Shown here in pieces: positions 8,844 through 17,976 of a DNA stretch of 53,483 nucleotides. The translations under genes and the position numbers were made by a program. Origin of the DNA: Syntrophorhabdales bacterium (GTDB lineage Bacteria > Desulfobacterota > Syntrophorhabdia > Syntrophorhabdales > Syntrophorhabdaceae); contig JAGPMK010000002.1 of the NCBI GenBank assembly GCA_018052995.1, positions 1 through 53,483 on the forward strand, read 5' to 3'. How positions within the stretch are numbered: position 1 is the stretch's first letter; every line of letters starts with the position of its first letter. A model generated the notes under the pieces. That model ran no database searches. It was not told the origin of the DNA and saw only the letters and a list, made by a program, of their open reading frames with translations.

Positions 8844-8868
8844 AAAAGGGGGTTAATCCCCCTTTTTA
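8844..8868 (+). terminator. intrinsic terminator after the 24-aa gene
   Basis: AAAAGGGGG (8844-8852) pairs perfectly with CCCCCTTTT (8858-8866) around the loop TTAAT, and the T-run follows directly. The A-run on the other side could also make it work on the opposite strand, but no gene ends there. Confidence 0.85.
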
Positions 8869-8906
8869 TCCTTATACCTTGTTTAAAAATCTTTACAACC
8901 CCAGCC

Positions 8907-8935
8907 TTTACTTTTTTTAAAAATGCTAATATAAA
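8907..8935 (+). promoter_or_regulatory. candidate promoter of the M20 peptidase gene
   Basis: TTTACT at 8907-8912, a 17-base spacer, then TATAAA at 8930-8935. It sits 24 bases before the start codon at 8960 and just after the preceding terminator. Confidence 0.55.
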
Positions 8936-8959
8936 CAGTAAGTGAGAGGATAGAATAAA

Positions 8960-10270
8960 ATGACAGAAAAAGATTATGCATTAAGGTTATTAAGGGATTT
9001 TATAAAGATTAATACAACAAATCCCCCCGGTAATGAAGAGGATGCGGCCGTATTCCTTGAGGATATATTACAGAAGGAGGGGATCGAGACACAGATCTAT
9101 CTGCCTTTTAAAAAAAGGGCAAACCTCATATCAAGGATAAAGGGAAGGGAAAAGGGTAGGCCCATAGTTATATTGGGTCATCTGGATGTAGTCCCTGCAA
9201 ATCCTGATGAGTGGGAGATTGACCCATTTTCCGGTGAGGTAAAGGATGGATGTGTTTATGGCAGGGGTACTGTAGATATGAAGTCCCAGATTATATGCCA
9301 TCTCCTTGCGTTTATAGGTCTCCACAAAAAGGGTATCACACCAGAGAGGGATATAGTTTTCCTTGTGACCTGCGATGAGGAGGTAGGGGGTCAACATGGT
9401 GTGGAGTTTATGCTTAACGAGGTGAAAGACCTGAAAGATGCCTCATTTGTCTTGAGCGAAGGGGGCTATATCCTTGAGGAGGATGGCTTTATCCATGCCC
9501 AGATTGCTGTGGCAGAGAAAAAACTAAGCCAATTTATGATAAAGGCATACGGAAGAGGCGGTCATGGCTCAATGCCAGTAAAAGACACTGCCAATGAAAA
9601 GATAGTAAGGGCATGTCATTCCATACTATCCTACGAATGGCCTATCAGGATTATAGGTGTTGTCAATACATATCTTAGCGGGATATTAAAAGGAAAGGGT
9701 CCTAGGGGAGAGGGGTTTTTATCTCTGAAGGATGCCATTAAGGACAGGAGATTAAAAAAATCTATAGAGGAAAATCCCCTCTATAATGCCCTAATAAAGA
9801 ATACAGTAACCTTGACGATGTTAAAAAGCGGTGAAAAAATAAATGTTATCCCCTCTGAGTCAGAGGCATATTTTGATGCAAGGCTCCTGCCACAGGAGGA
9901 CCGGGATATATTTATGAAAAAGATAGAAAGGCTCTGTGGAAAGGATATTGAGATTGTGAGGATCGGCAGCGGGATACCTGATCCTGTTCCGTCACCCTAT
10001 AATACAGAATTTTTTAAGGGGATAAAAAAGATCATAACAAACCATTTTGAGGGTATACCTGTTTTGCCATCTCTTTTAACAGGCGCCTCAGACCTTCGTT
10101 ACTTCAGGGGCCTTGGTATCCCCTCTTATGGATTCTTCCCTGCTGTATTTTCCAAAGATGAGGTAATGAGGATGCATGGAAAGGATGAGAGGATATCTGT
10201 TGAAAATTTCTATGATGCTGTAGATATAACCCATGAGATAGTTGAGTTTCTCTCAACGTGCAGGGGTTGA
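8960..10270 (+). CDS. M20 family metallopeptidase (ArgE/DapE-like)
   Basis: A 436-residue dinuclear zinc amidohydrolase of the M20 family. Metal and catalytic residues are visible: H74 and D76 (GHLDVVP), D106 (GRGTVDMKSQ), the E140/E141 pair (TCDEEVGG), and a late HG (RMHGKDERIS). The dimerisation domain is inserted around 175-310. The exact substrate (N-acyl amino acid, dipeptide or succinyl-diaminopimelate) cannot be told from sequence, and no arginine or lysine genes flank it. It is followed 42 bases later by proS. Confidence 0.88.
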   Translation: MTEKDYALRLLRDFIKINTTNPPGNEEDAAVFLEDILQKEGIETQIYLPFKKRANLISRIKGREKGRPIVILGHLDVVPANPDEWEIDPFSGEVKDGCVYGRGTVDMKSQIICHLLAFIGLHKKGITPERDIVFLVTCDEEVGGQHGVEFMLNEVKDLKDASFVLSEGGYILEEDGFIHAQIAVAEKKLSQFMIKAYGRGGHGSMPVKDTANEKIVRACHSILSYEWPIRIIGVVNTYLSGILKGKGPRGEGFLSLKDAIKDRRLKKSIEENPLYNALIKNTVTLTMLKSGEKINVIPSESEAYFDARLLPQEDRDIFMKKIERLCGKDIEIVRIGSGIPDPVPSPYNTEFFKGIKKIITNHFEGIPVLPSLLTGASDLRYFRGLGIPSYGFFPAVFSKDEVMRMHGKDERISVENFYDAVDITHEIVEFLSTCRG

Positions 10271-10312
10271 CCTGGATTATTATCCAATCTTGATATAGAG
10301 GTAGGAGGATAG

Positions 10313-12025
10313 ATGCTTTTTTCAAGGATGTTTATACCAACAGTAAAGGAAGACCCCAAGGAGGCAGAGGTTGTAAGCCACAGGCTTATGCTGCGGGCAG
10401 GCTTTATTAGAAGGCTTGCATCAGGTATCTATACATGGCTGCCCCTTGGTTTGAGGTCACTTAGAAAGGTGGAGAGCATAATAAGGGAGGAGATGAACAA
10501 AAAAGGTGCCCAGGAGATCCTTATGCCCTTTGTCCAGCCAAAGGAATTGTGGGAAGAGAGCGCACGATGGGATAGATATGGCAAAGAGCTTTTGAGGTTT
10601 CATGACAGAAACAATAGGGAGTTGTGTCTTGGGCCAACCCATGAAGAGGTGGTAACAGACCTTGTGCGAAGGGAGGTCAGGTCATATAGGGAGTTGCCCG
10701 TGAATCTCTATCAGATACAGACCAAGTTCAGGGATGAGATAAGACCAAGATTTGGGGTTATGCGGGCCAGGGAGTTTATTATGAAGGATGCCTACAGCTT
10801 TGATATAGATGAGCAGGGCGCTGAGAAGAGTTATATAGATATGTACGATGCCTATACAAATATATTCAGTAGATGTGGTTTTAGATTCAGGGTTGTGGAG
10901 GCAGACACCGGACAGATTGGAGGAAGTTTTTCCCATGAGTTTATGGTGTTGGCTGATACAGGTGAAGATGTCATAATCAGCTGTGATACCTGTGGGTATG
11001 CTGCAAACCTCGAACGGGCAGAGATAGGTTATCAAAAGACATTTACAACCATATCAAAAAAAGGGGGTTTTAAAAGAATAGAAACCCCAGGAAAGAAAAA
11101 GATAGAGGAGGTGTCGTCCTTTCTCGGTGTTCCCCCTGAGAAGCTCTTAAAGACAATTATCTACAATACAGATAGAGGTGTGGTAGGGGTTCTTATAAGG
11201 GGCGACAGGGAGATAAATGAGACAAAGATGAGAAACCTCCTTTCGCTGGAATACATCGAGCTTGCCGATGAGATGACTATTGAAGATGTAACAGGTGGGC
11301 CCCTTGGTTTTTCAGGACCTATTGGTTTGGATATCCCCCTTTATGCAGACAGGGATGTCCTTTTTATGGAGGATTTTGTTGTAGGAGGCAATGAAAAGGA
11401 TGTCCATATAAAAGATGTCAACATAGGTGATTTTTCTGTAGAGGGATATTATGACCTGAAGGTTGCACGGGAAGGCGACCTGTGCCCCCGTTGCAATGGA
11501 AGGCTTGCCTCTACGAGGGGTATAGAGGTAGGACACATATTCAAGCTCGGGTTTAAATACAGCAAGGCCATGAAGGCCACGTATCTTGATAAAAACGGCG
11601 AGGAGAGATACATGGTTATGGGCTGTTACGGTATAGGTGTCAGCAGGATTGTTGCAGCAGCCATAGAGCAGGGTAATGATGAAAACGGCATGATACTCCC
11701 TGCTGCTATTGCACCATTTGAGGTGGATGTCCTACCTGTAAATAGCTCTCACATTGAAAGCATGGAACTTGCCAATAGCATTTATAGACATCTTGTTGAC
11801 AAAAATATAGATACGCTCTTTGATGATAGACAGGAGAGACCGGGTGTAAAATTTAAGGACTGTGACCTAATGGGTATTCCGCTAAGGGTTACTATAGGCG
11901 AGAGAAACCTGAAGGAGGGTCTTGTGGAGATAAAGGCAAGAGACAAAAGGGAATCCATCAAGGTCCCCAAAGAAGATATAGTCAGGAGGGTAGAGGAGTA
12001 TGTTGAGGAACTTAAGCATTGGTGA
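10313..12025 (+). CDS. proS: prolyl-tRNA synthetase, bacterial type with editing domain
   Basis: A 570-residue class II aminoacyl-tRNA synthetase that charges tRNA-Pro. Motif 2 is in TKFRDEIRPRFGVMRAREF, and motif 3 is GCYGIGVSRIVAAAIEQ. The INS/YbaK-like editing domain that deacylates Ala-tRNA-Pro lies between them (about 230-390), as in the ProS-type bacterial form. The C-terminal anticodon-binding domain starts near 470. The start has a good AGGAGG. It overlaps the M24 peptidase gene by 26 bases, implying coupled translation. Confidence 0.97.
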   Translation: MLFSRMFIPTVKEDPKEAEVVSHRLMLRAGFIRRLASGIYTWLPLGLRSLRKVESIIREEMNKKGAQEILMPFVQPKELWEESARWDRYGKELLRFHDRNNRELCLGPTHEEVVTDLVRREVRSYRELPVNLYQIQTKFRDEIRPRFGVMRAREFIMKDAYSFDIDEQGAEKSYIDMYDAYTNIFSRCGFRFRVVEADTGQIGGSFSHEFMVLADTGEDVIISCDTCGYAANLERAEIGYQKTFTTISKKGGFKRIETPGKKKIEEVSSFLGVPPEKLLKTIIYNTDRGVVGVLIRGDREINETKMRNLLSLEYIELADEMTIEDVTGGPLGFSGPIGLDIPLYADRDVLFMEDFVVGGNEKDVHIKDVNIGDFSVEGYYDLKVAREGDLCPRCNGRLASTRGIEVGHIFKLGFKYSKAMKATYLDKNGEERYMVMGCYGIGVSRIVAAAIEQGNDENGMILPAAIAPFEVDVLPVNSSHIESMELANSIYRHLVDKNIDTLFDDRQERPGVKFKDCDLMGIPLRVTIGERNLKEGLVEIKARDKRESIKVPKEDIVRRVEEYVEELKHW

Positions 12026-13202
12026 TTTAACGCCAAAAGAGGAGCTGGAAAAAAGAATCTTTAACCTCAAAAAAAAGATGGAGAAAAAGGGTGTTGACCT
12101 GTCTTTAATAATCCAGAACGTTGACCTATTCTATTTTGCCGGCACTGTTCAGAAGGGCGCCCTTATAGTGCCTGTAGACGGTGACCCTATGCTTTTTGTG
12201 GAACGAAATGCAGACAGGGTTAGATATGAGACACCCTTTGATTTTATACCTATCAAAAGGGAGAGGGATATAAGGGATATCCTCAGGGAGAGGAATATAA
12301 AGGGAGGCACATTGGGGATGGAGTTGGATGTGGTCCCTGTGGCACTCTATGAGAGATGGAAGGAAATCTTAGGCATATATAATGTAGTAGATATATCCAA
12401 CGAGATAAAGGATTTAAGACTCATAAAAAGCCCTTTTGAGATCGAGCAGATAAAAAAGTCAGGGGAGGTCACCTCCCATGTTTTGAAAAAGGCAAAGGAT
12501 GTTATAAGGGAGGGTATGACAGAGCTTGAGATAGATGCCATACTTGGTGCAGAGGGCAGAAAAAAAGGGCACCAGGGTTTTTTAAGGATGAGGGGTCTCA
12601 ATCAGGAGATGATGAATATATATATAACCCATGAACAGTCATGCACTATACCATCCTCAGGGGATGTGCCCATAGCAGGCGTTGGCATCACCCATGCCAT
12701 TGCCCAGGGTGCCTCTATGAATATCATTAAAAGGAATATACCGGTTCTCCTTGATTACGGTGGCGGATATAACGGCTATATAACTGATGAGACAAGGGCA
12801 TACGTGGTGGGGGTCCTCGATGAGCTCTTTAAAAAACCATATGAGATTGCCAAAGAGATCGTGGAGACAACTATGGATTTTGCCCAAGAGGGCATAAATG
12901 GAAAGGAGATTTACGAAAGGGCATATAGCCTTGTTAAAAAGGCAGGGCTTGAAGACTATTTTATGGGTCATGGAAAGGGAAAGGTGGGCTTTATAGGCCA
13001 TGGACTTGGGCTTGAGATAAATGAACTACCTGTTATAACACCGAGACATAGCGTCGTGCTTCAGGAGGGCATGGTCTTTGCCTTTGAACCAAAGTTTATC
13101 TTCCCTGGTAGGGGCGCAGTTGGTATAGAGGTAGACTTCATTGTGAGGAAACACTCCCTGGAGAGGGTTACTGATGCCCCTATAGATATGGTGTTTATTT
13201 AA
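12000..13202 (+). CDS. M24 family Xaa-Pro peptidase (PepQ-like)
   Basis: A 400-residue pita-bread metallopeptidase, probably an Xaa-Pro dipeptidase or aminopeptidase. The N-terminal creatinase-like domain (about 15-150) is followed by the catalytic domain with metal ligands in LLDYGGGYNGYITDETRAY (two Asp), GFIGHGLGLEINELPV (His) and the paired Glu in FAFEPKF and GIEVDFIV. The start lies inside proS and is preceded by GAGGAG. Being coupled to proS suggests a shared link to proline supply; that is inference. Confidence 0.88.
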   Translation: MLRNLSIGDLTPKEELEKRIFNLKKKMEKKGVDLSLIIQNVDLFYFAGTVQKGALIVPVDGDPMLFVERNADRVRYETPFDFIPIKRERDIRDILRERNIKGGTLGMELDVVPVALYERWKEILGIYNVVDISNEIKDLRLIKSPFEIEQIKKSGEVTSHVLKKAKDVIREGMTELEIDAILGAEGRKKGHQGFLRMRGLNQEMMNIYITHEQSCTIPSSGDVPIAGVGITHAIAQGASMNIIKRNIPVLLDYGGGYNGYITDETRAYVVGVLDELFKKPYEIAKEIVETTMDFAQEGINGKEIYERAYSLVKKAGLEDYFMGHGKGKVGFIGHGLGLEINELPVITPRHSVVLQEGMVFAFEPKFIFPGRGAVGIEVDFIVRKHSLERVTDAPIDMVFI

Positions 13203-13214
13203 TCTTAAGGCTTT

Positions 13215-13703
13215 TTAACCTTTCTCTTTGGCCAATGATTTTTTTAAATCAGAGAGGATGGCGAAGTGCCTTCTCTCCTCATTGATAATCTCATCTATTA
13301 GTTTGTGCTGATTCTCATGAACAAACTGCTTTGCCTCCTGGTAATAGAGGATTGAGTCCAGCTCTCTCTGTATGGCAAAATCTATGGCAGAAATGGTATC
13401 CTGAATTATGGCAAGCTCTTTTTCCTGGGAGTCCTTAGTAAAGATGACCTTGCCGTCTAAAAATGCCCTGAGATTTGCCATGTATTCACCAGGATAGCTC
13501 TCAGCAGGCCTGTTATCCTTCGTCTTTTCATAAAGCCCCTGGAAGACCCTTTTATGCTTTATCTCCTCATCCGCAAGTCTATTAAATGTCTTTCTTACAC
13601 CCTCATCAACTGCATTTAGGGCTGCCTTATGATAGAAGATCTCCCCGTATTCCTCTATCCTTATGGCAAACTGAAATATATCACCTGCTGAAAGTATGTT
13701 CAT
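13215..13703 (-). CDS. ferritin-like / rubrerythrin-type diiron protein
   Basis: A 162-residue four-helix-bundle protein with the spaced diiron ligands of the rubrerythrin/YciF group: E18, E47 with H50 (ADEEIKH), E114 (QRELDS), and E142/E143 with H146 (NEERRHF). The C-terminal rubredoxin domain of true rubrerythrin is absent. Peroxide reduction or iron handling is likely in an anaerobe but not proven. The second of two adjacent ATGs (13703) gives better spacing from AGGAGG than the first (13706). It converges with the M24 peptidase gene 12 bases away. Confidence 0.85.
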   Translation of the reverse strand: MNILSAGDIFQFAIRIEEYGEIFYHKAALNAVDEGVRKTFNRLADEEIKHKRVFQGLYEKTKDNRPAESYPGEYMANLRAFLDGKVIFTKDSQEKELAIIQDTISAIDFAIQRELDSILYYQEAKQFVHENQHKLIDEIINEERRHFAILSDLKKSLAKEKG

Positions 13704-13786
13704 CATTACCTCCTGTTTGACCCTCAAATTTTACATTGGGGATTTTAACAATTTTTTTATCTGAATTCTACAAAAATAAAGACCCC

Positions 13787-14524
13787 TTACCCATAGCATA
13801 TCTCTTTTAGAAATAGCCCCTTCGCCGGTGCAGTAGGACCTGCCATATCTCTGTCCTTTGATGACAATATATCTAACATAGAATCTACCCCTAATCTTCC
13901 CGAGCCTATAAGCACCAATGTTCCTGTGATATTTCTCACCATATACCTGAGGAAGCCCGTAGCCTCTATAAATATATAGATAAGATTACCCATTTTCTTT
14001 ACCCCAGTCCTTAGAATATTTCTTGTATTTCGTTTATATATCTCGTTTTTTTTCTTAAATGCTGAAAAGTCATGCTCTCCCTTTATTAACTTGATTGCCC
14101 TGTTCATGGATGCCGTATCAAGGGGATATGGGATGTGCCATGCATAGCGGGTATAGAAGGGCGAACCAACGGGCTGATTTAGAATGGAATAAACATATAT
14201 CTTACTTTTTGCTGAATATCTTGAATGGAATAGTCCCTCTACCTCATCTACATCCCTTATTCTTATATCTTTAGGAAGAAGACTATTTAGCCCCTTTAGC
14301 AGGCTTTTTTTATCTACCTTACTTTCTGTAAAGAAGTTTGCCACCTGGCCCATGGCATGGACTCCACTGTCTGTCCTTGCCCCCCCATAGAGTTTTACTG
14401 TATGATTGACAATCCTTTTCAGGGTTCCTGCTATTGTCTCTTCTACTGTGATTAAATCAGGTTGACACTGCCAGCCATGATAATATGTTCCGTCATAGGA
14501 TATGGTAAGTTTGATGTTACGCAT
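13787..14524 (-). CDS. truA: tRNA pseudouridine(38-40) synthase
   Basis: A 245-residue TruA, which converts uridines 38-40 of the tRNA anticodon arm to pseudouridine. The catalytic Asp is D52 in GGARTDSGVHAMGQ. Other family marks are SYDGTYYHGWQ at the N-terminus and FLRYMVRNITGTLV near the C-terminus. Length is normal. It lies 51 bases after a small lipoprotein gene and 83 bases before the ferritin-like gene on the same strand. Confidence 0.97.
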   Translation of the reverse strand: MRNIKLTISYDGTYYHGWQCQPDLITVEETIAGTLKRIVNHTVKLYGGARTDSGVHAMGQVANFFTESKVDKKSLLKGLNSLLPKDIRIRDVDEVEGLFHSRYSAKSKIYVYSILNQPVGSPFYTRYAWHIPYPLDTASMNRAIKLIKGEHDFSAFKKKNEIYKRNTRNILRTGVKKMGNLIYIFIEATGFLRYMVRNITGTLVLIGSGRLGVDSMLDILSSKDRDMAGPTAPAKGLFLKEICYG

Positions 14525-14575
14525 AGGCTGTTTTATTCACTAGCGAAGAATTGCCTGACCGAGGAATCAGGGGGT

Positions 14576-14860
14576 TTATCTTGTTTTTTTACTCTCTGCA
14601 TCTTTTTGTTTGACAGATTCCTTTAACCCTTCCTTTGGATTTTGTGCCTCTTTTTCTTTGTCAAGTTTTTCATTTAATCTCTTATACAATTCCTCTATCT
14701 CCCTTTTAAGGCTTATGTTCTCAGCCTTTAGAAAGTTGTTCTCCTCTTTTAGGAGTTTTACCTCTTCCTTAAGGTTTTTCAGCTCCTTACTACAGGATGC
14801 TGAAAAAAAAATCATCATAAATATAACAAAAAATATTTTTAGTGCCTTCATTGTATCCAT
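14576..14860 (-). CDS. small lipoprotein with coiled coil
   Basis: A 94-residue protein. MDTMKALKIFFVIFMMIFF is a signal peptide followed by SASC, a good lipobox (lipidated Cys23). The next 50 residues are a heptad-rich, charged helix (KELKNLKEEVKLLKEENNFL and onward), and the tail is Lys/Glu-rich. It resembles Lpp- or TolA-like envelope spacers in style, not in clear sequence. The ATG at 14860 has AAAGG about 10 bases upstream; 14851 or 14887 are alternatives. Its function is unknown. Confidence 0.65.
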   Translation of the reverse strand: MDTMKALKIFFVIFMMIFFSASCSKELKNLKEEVKLLKEENNFLKAENISLKREIEELYKRLNEKLDKEKEAQNPKEGLKESVKQKDAESKKTR

Positions 14861-14920
14861 TTTGTATAATACCTTTGAAATTGTCAATATCTGATAATCG
14901 TTGCTGTTGATACATGCCTA

Positions 14921-16036
14921 TTATGCTGTCATCTCATGAAAATAAAGCCTTATCATCTCTACAATATATTCCTTTTCTGCCTTTTTGAGTTCAGGAAAGA
15001 CAGGTATTGCAAGATTTCTTTTTGCTGCCTCTTCTGAAACAGGAAATGACCCTTCCCTATAGCCAAGATACTGGAAGCAACCCTGCATGTGGAGGGGTAC
15101 TGGATAGTAGATACCAGTCTGGATACCCTTTTCCCTGAGAAATGTCTGGAGTCCGTCCCTATATCTTGTTCTCAGGACATAGTGGTGGAATATATGGGAG
15201 CTGTCCTCTGGTATACCCGGTAGCACAATGGGTAGCCCTTTAAGACGACTGTTATAGAATCTTGCATTCTCTATTCTTTGCCTATTCCATTCTTCAAGAT
15301 GGGGAAGCTTGGCAATAAGGGCTGCTGCCTTTATCTCATCAAGCCTGCTGTTTATACCTATCATCTCATGGTGATATGTAGTATCACCCATCCCATGCAC
15401 CCTTAATTTCCTGACCTTTATCCCAAGGTCATCCCTTTTGGTTAATACCATCCCACCCTCGCCTATGCCGCCTAAATTTTTGGTTGGATAGAAACTCAGG
15501 GCCGCTATATCGCCGAAGCCCCCTGCCTTTATACCACCCCTGCCAGCACCAAGGGACTGTGCCATATCCTCTACCACAGGGATTTTATAGGAACTGCATA
15601 ACGTTACAATCTCCTCTATATCACAGAGTTTTCCAAATAGATGAACAACAATTACAGCCCTGGTTTTTTTTGTAATTGCCCTGGCAATAAGCTTAGGGTC
15701 GATGTTTAGGTCGTCCTTTTTTATATCAACGAATACAGGTTTTGCGCCTACAAGGGTTATGGAGCTTGCTGTTGCAAAGAATGTATAGGGCGTTGTAATT
15801 ACCTCATCACCCTCTTTGATGCCCAGTGCCATAAGTGACAGTATGAGGGCGTCTGTTCCATTGGCACAGGATATGGCATGGGGCACACCTGTATAGTTAG
15901 ATATATTTTCCTCCAGGCGTCTGCAGTATTTGCCGAGGATTAGTCTCTGCTCTGAAAGGACCTCCATGATATTTTTTGTAATATCCTTTTTTGTCTTTCT
16001 ATACTGTGCCTTGAGGTTAATCATTGGTATGTCCAT
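14921..16036 (-). CDS. DegT/DnrJ/EryC1/StrS aminotransferase
   Basis: A 371-residue PLP-dependent sugar aminotransferase of the DegT family. The Schiff-base Lys is K186 in SFYPTKNLGGIGEGGM, and the PLP-binding region includes CANGTDAL (57-64) and VVEDMAQSLGA. These enzymes aminate nucleotide-linked keto-sugars for O-antigen, glycan or secondary metabolite synthesis. No other sugar-nucleotide genes are adjacent; the nearest envelope genes are the downstream lipoprotein and the GT2 gene 2 kb away. The start has AAAGGAAA upstream. Confidence 0.9.
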   Translation of the reverse strand: MDIPMINLKAQYRKTKKDITKNIMEVLSEQRLILGKYCRRLEENISNYTGVPHAISCANGTDALILSLMALGIKEGDEVITTPYTFFATASSITLVGAKPVFVDIKKDDLNIDPKLIARAITKKTRAVIVVHLFGKLCDIEEIVTLCSSYKIPVVEDMAQSLGAGRGGIKAGGFGDIAALSFYPTKNLGGIGEGGMVLTKRDDLGIKVRKLRVHGMGDTTYHHEMIGINSRLDEIKAAALIAKLPHLEEWNRQRIENARFYNSRLKGLPIVLPGIPEDSSHIFHHYVLRTRYRDGLQTFLREKGIQTGIYYPVPLHMQGCFQYLGYREGSFPVSEEAAKRNLAIPVFPELKKAEKEYIVEMIRLYFHEMTA

Positions 16037-16131
16037 TGTTCTTTTCCTTTTTATTTTTTCTCTTCAATATAAAATCTGATGGTCTGTTTTTTTAACATAT
16101 TTAGGACATATCTGACAATTTTAAAGTTAAT

Positions 16132-17745
16132 CTAGAAATCCTTTATGTCTATCTGAGATGGGGAGAGTTCTTTTTTAGCATAGTCAAGGTAGATCCCCTC
16201 CTTTATAAAAAAATTAAACAGATTGGGGTCAATGTGTCTGTTCTCAACCATAAAGGACATTATCTTTAAGGCCTCTGACAGTGACTTTGCCTTTTTGTAT
16301 GGCCTGTCCCTAGCTGTTAATGCCTCAAAGACATCCGCCAGGGCGATTATTCTTGCTTGAAGTGATATCTTATCCTCTGTTAATCCAAAAGGATATCCTG
16401 TTCCATTAAGACACTCATGATGGGCCGATGCATATTCTGGGACATGTTTTAATTTTTTTGGGAAAGGCAGTTGAGATAGCATCTTATGTGTAAGGAGAGC
16501 ATGATTGGTAATTATCGTCCTCTCCTCAATATTAAGCGTTCCCCTTCTGATGCTCAGGTTGTAGACCTCATCATCTGTTAGAAGTGGCATAGGTTTTCCG
16601 TCCATAAACCATTGCCTTCCCTTTATTGATTTCAGCCTTTCAAGCATCTCATCGCTTACATACTCATCTCCATTATTAAGTCTTATAATGAACTCAAGGT
16701 CATCCTGGAGGGTCTTGAAGAATGCCTCATCCTCCGTGGATATATTTACTAAATCTTTCTCTTGTTCACCTTTTTGTTCACCTTTAATCCTCTCCCTTAA
16801 AAGCTTTATCTCATAGTCTTTTTTGAGGATCTCAAAACGCATTTTTAAAAGATTAATCCTGTCATATATAGTCTCAAGCTTTGTTGTCTTATCAATAACG
16901 TGTTCCGGAGTGGTGATCTTCCCTATATCATGGAGCCAGGCAGCTATTCTAAGCTCATTGAGTTCATCGTTAGAAAAGAATACATTTTTATAAAATCCAT
17001 TTCTACATTTATTTATCCGCCCTGCTATCTCCATAGTAAGCTCTGCAACCCTTCTGATATGACCCCCGGTGTAGGGAGACTTCTCATCTATAGCAGCTGC
17101 AATAGACTTTATGAAGGATTCCAGAAGGTTGGCCAGGTCATGCATAAGTCTGTTGTTTGTAAGGGCTATGGCTGCCTGGGAGGCAAGGGAGAGGGTTATA
17201 TTCTGATTCGTAGGTGAAAACTTCAGTACCCTCTCTTTTTTTGTATCTAGGGCATTTAAAAGCTGGAGGACCCCGATGATGTCATGTTCGTGGTTGCGCA
17301 TGGGCACAACCAGCATGGACTTAGACCGATATCCTGTCCCAGCATCAAATCTTTTTGTCCCATCAAAGTTGAACCCCCTGGCATTGTAGACATCGGATAT
17401 GTTAATCACCTCGCCTGATAATGCCACATAAGAAGAGACATTTGTATGGTTGGGATTACCGTCTTGATCAAAAAGGGGAACTGATTTCCAGTCTATAGGG
17501 CTACCTGTTCCTCCCATGCGTATATTTAGAGAGGCATTATGGATAATAGCAAAATCCAGGGCTGTATTATTGTCATTCACTATATAAAGTGTTCCACCAT
17601 CAGCATTTGTGAGCATCCGTGCCTGGTCAACAATCATCTCGAGTAATCTCTCTATATTATGCTCAGAGGACAGGGCTATGCCGATTTTGATAAGCTCAGA
17701 TAGATAATCTACCCCCCTTGAACCCATTCTTGTTTTTGTAGCCAT
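16132..17745 (-). CDS. GAF domain plus HD-GYP cyclic-di-GMP phosphodiesterase
   Basis: A 537-residue soluble signalling protein. Residues 15-200 form a GAF sensor domain; an HD-GYP domain follows with HD at 272-273 (WLHDIGKI) and GYP at 450-452 (HHECLNGTGYPFG). The usual HHERxDGxGYP has become HHECLNGTGYP. Between HDIGK and the next conserved His (NHALLTHKM, about 415) lies an unusually long, charged insertion of roughly 120 residues. The predicted activity is c-di-GMP hydrolysis, with the ligand of the GAF domain unknown. Start chosen at the ATG 17745; the Shine-Dalgarno sequence is weak. Confidence 0.85.
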   Translation of the reverse strand: MATKTRMGSRGVDYLSELIKIGIALSSEHNIERLLEMIVDQARMLTNADGGTLYIVNDNNTALDFAIIHNASLNIRMGGTGSPIDWKSVPLFDQDGNPNHTNVSSYVALSGEVINISDVYNARGFNFDGTKRFDAGTGYRSKSMLVVPMRNHEHDIIGVLQLLNALDTKKERVLKFSPTNQNITLSLASQAAIALTNNRLMHDLANLLESFIKSIAAAIDEKSPYTGGHIRRVAELTMEIAGRINKCRNGFYKNVFFSNDELNELRIAAWLHDIGKITTPEHVIDKTTKLETIYDRINLLKMRFEILKKDYEIKLLRERIKGEQKGEQEKDLVNISTEDEAFFKTLQDDLEFIIRLNNGDEYVSDEMLERLKSIKGRQWFMDGKPMPLLTDDEVYNLSIRRGTLNIEERTIITNHALLTHKMLSQLPFPKKLKHVPEYASAHHECLNGTGYPFGLTEDKISLQARIIALADVFEALTARDRPYKKAKSLSEALKIMSFMVENRHIDPNLFNFFIKEGIYLDYAKKELSPSQIDIKDF

Positions 17746-17810
17746 CAATCAAACAATAATATAAAAAAATACAGATTGGCAACGAAATTATCACAATCTA
17801 AAAAAATTAG

Positions 17811-17839
17811 TTGACAGAGTTTGTTGTTCCTGTTAGGTT
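17811..17839 (+). promoter_or_regulatory. candidate promoter of the dodecin gene
   Basis: Consensus TTGACA at 17811-17816, a 17-base spacer, and TAGGTT at 17834-17839. Transcription from here would give a leader of about 130 bases before the dodecin ATG. Confidence 0.55.
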
Positions 17840-17857
17840 TTTAAAAATTGTAAGGAT

Positions 17858-17953
17858 GAGGCCCTTGAAGAGGGTCTTGGATGCGAGATTTCTGTGAGAT
17901 TCCATAAGGCTTTATTGAATCTTAAGATATTAAGGCCTTTGTAGAGGTCTTAA
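17858..17953 (+). promoter_or_regulatory. twin-hairpin leader of the dodecin gene
   Basis: Two similar hairpins lie in the presumed mRNA leader. Element 1 (17858-17878) pairs AGGCCCT with AGGGTCT. Element 2 (17930-17953) pairs TTAAGGCCT with AGGTCTTAA. Each has one G-U pair, and the primary sequences of the two are nearly the same. A perfect 10-base palindrome ATCTTAAGAT (17919-17928) precedes the second. Neither is followed by a T-run. This looks like a duplicated structured RNA or protein-binding element; it matches no riboswitch class I know. Confidence 0.45.
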
Positions 17954-17976
17954 GTGAGTTAATAGGAGGAGAAAAC

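Noticed and set aside
13215-13703. Rubrerythrin
   Set aside because: The diiron bundle is present but the rubredoxin-like C-terminal FeCys4 domain is missing, so only the ferritin-like label is used.
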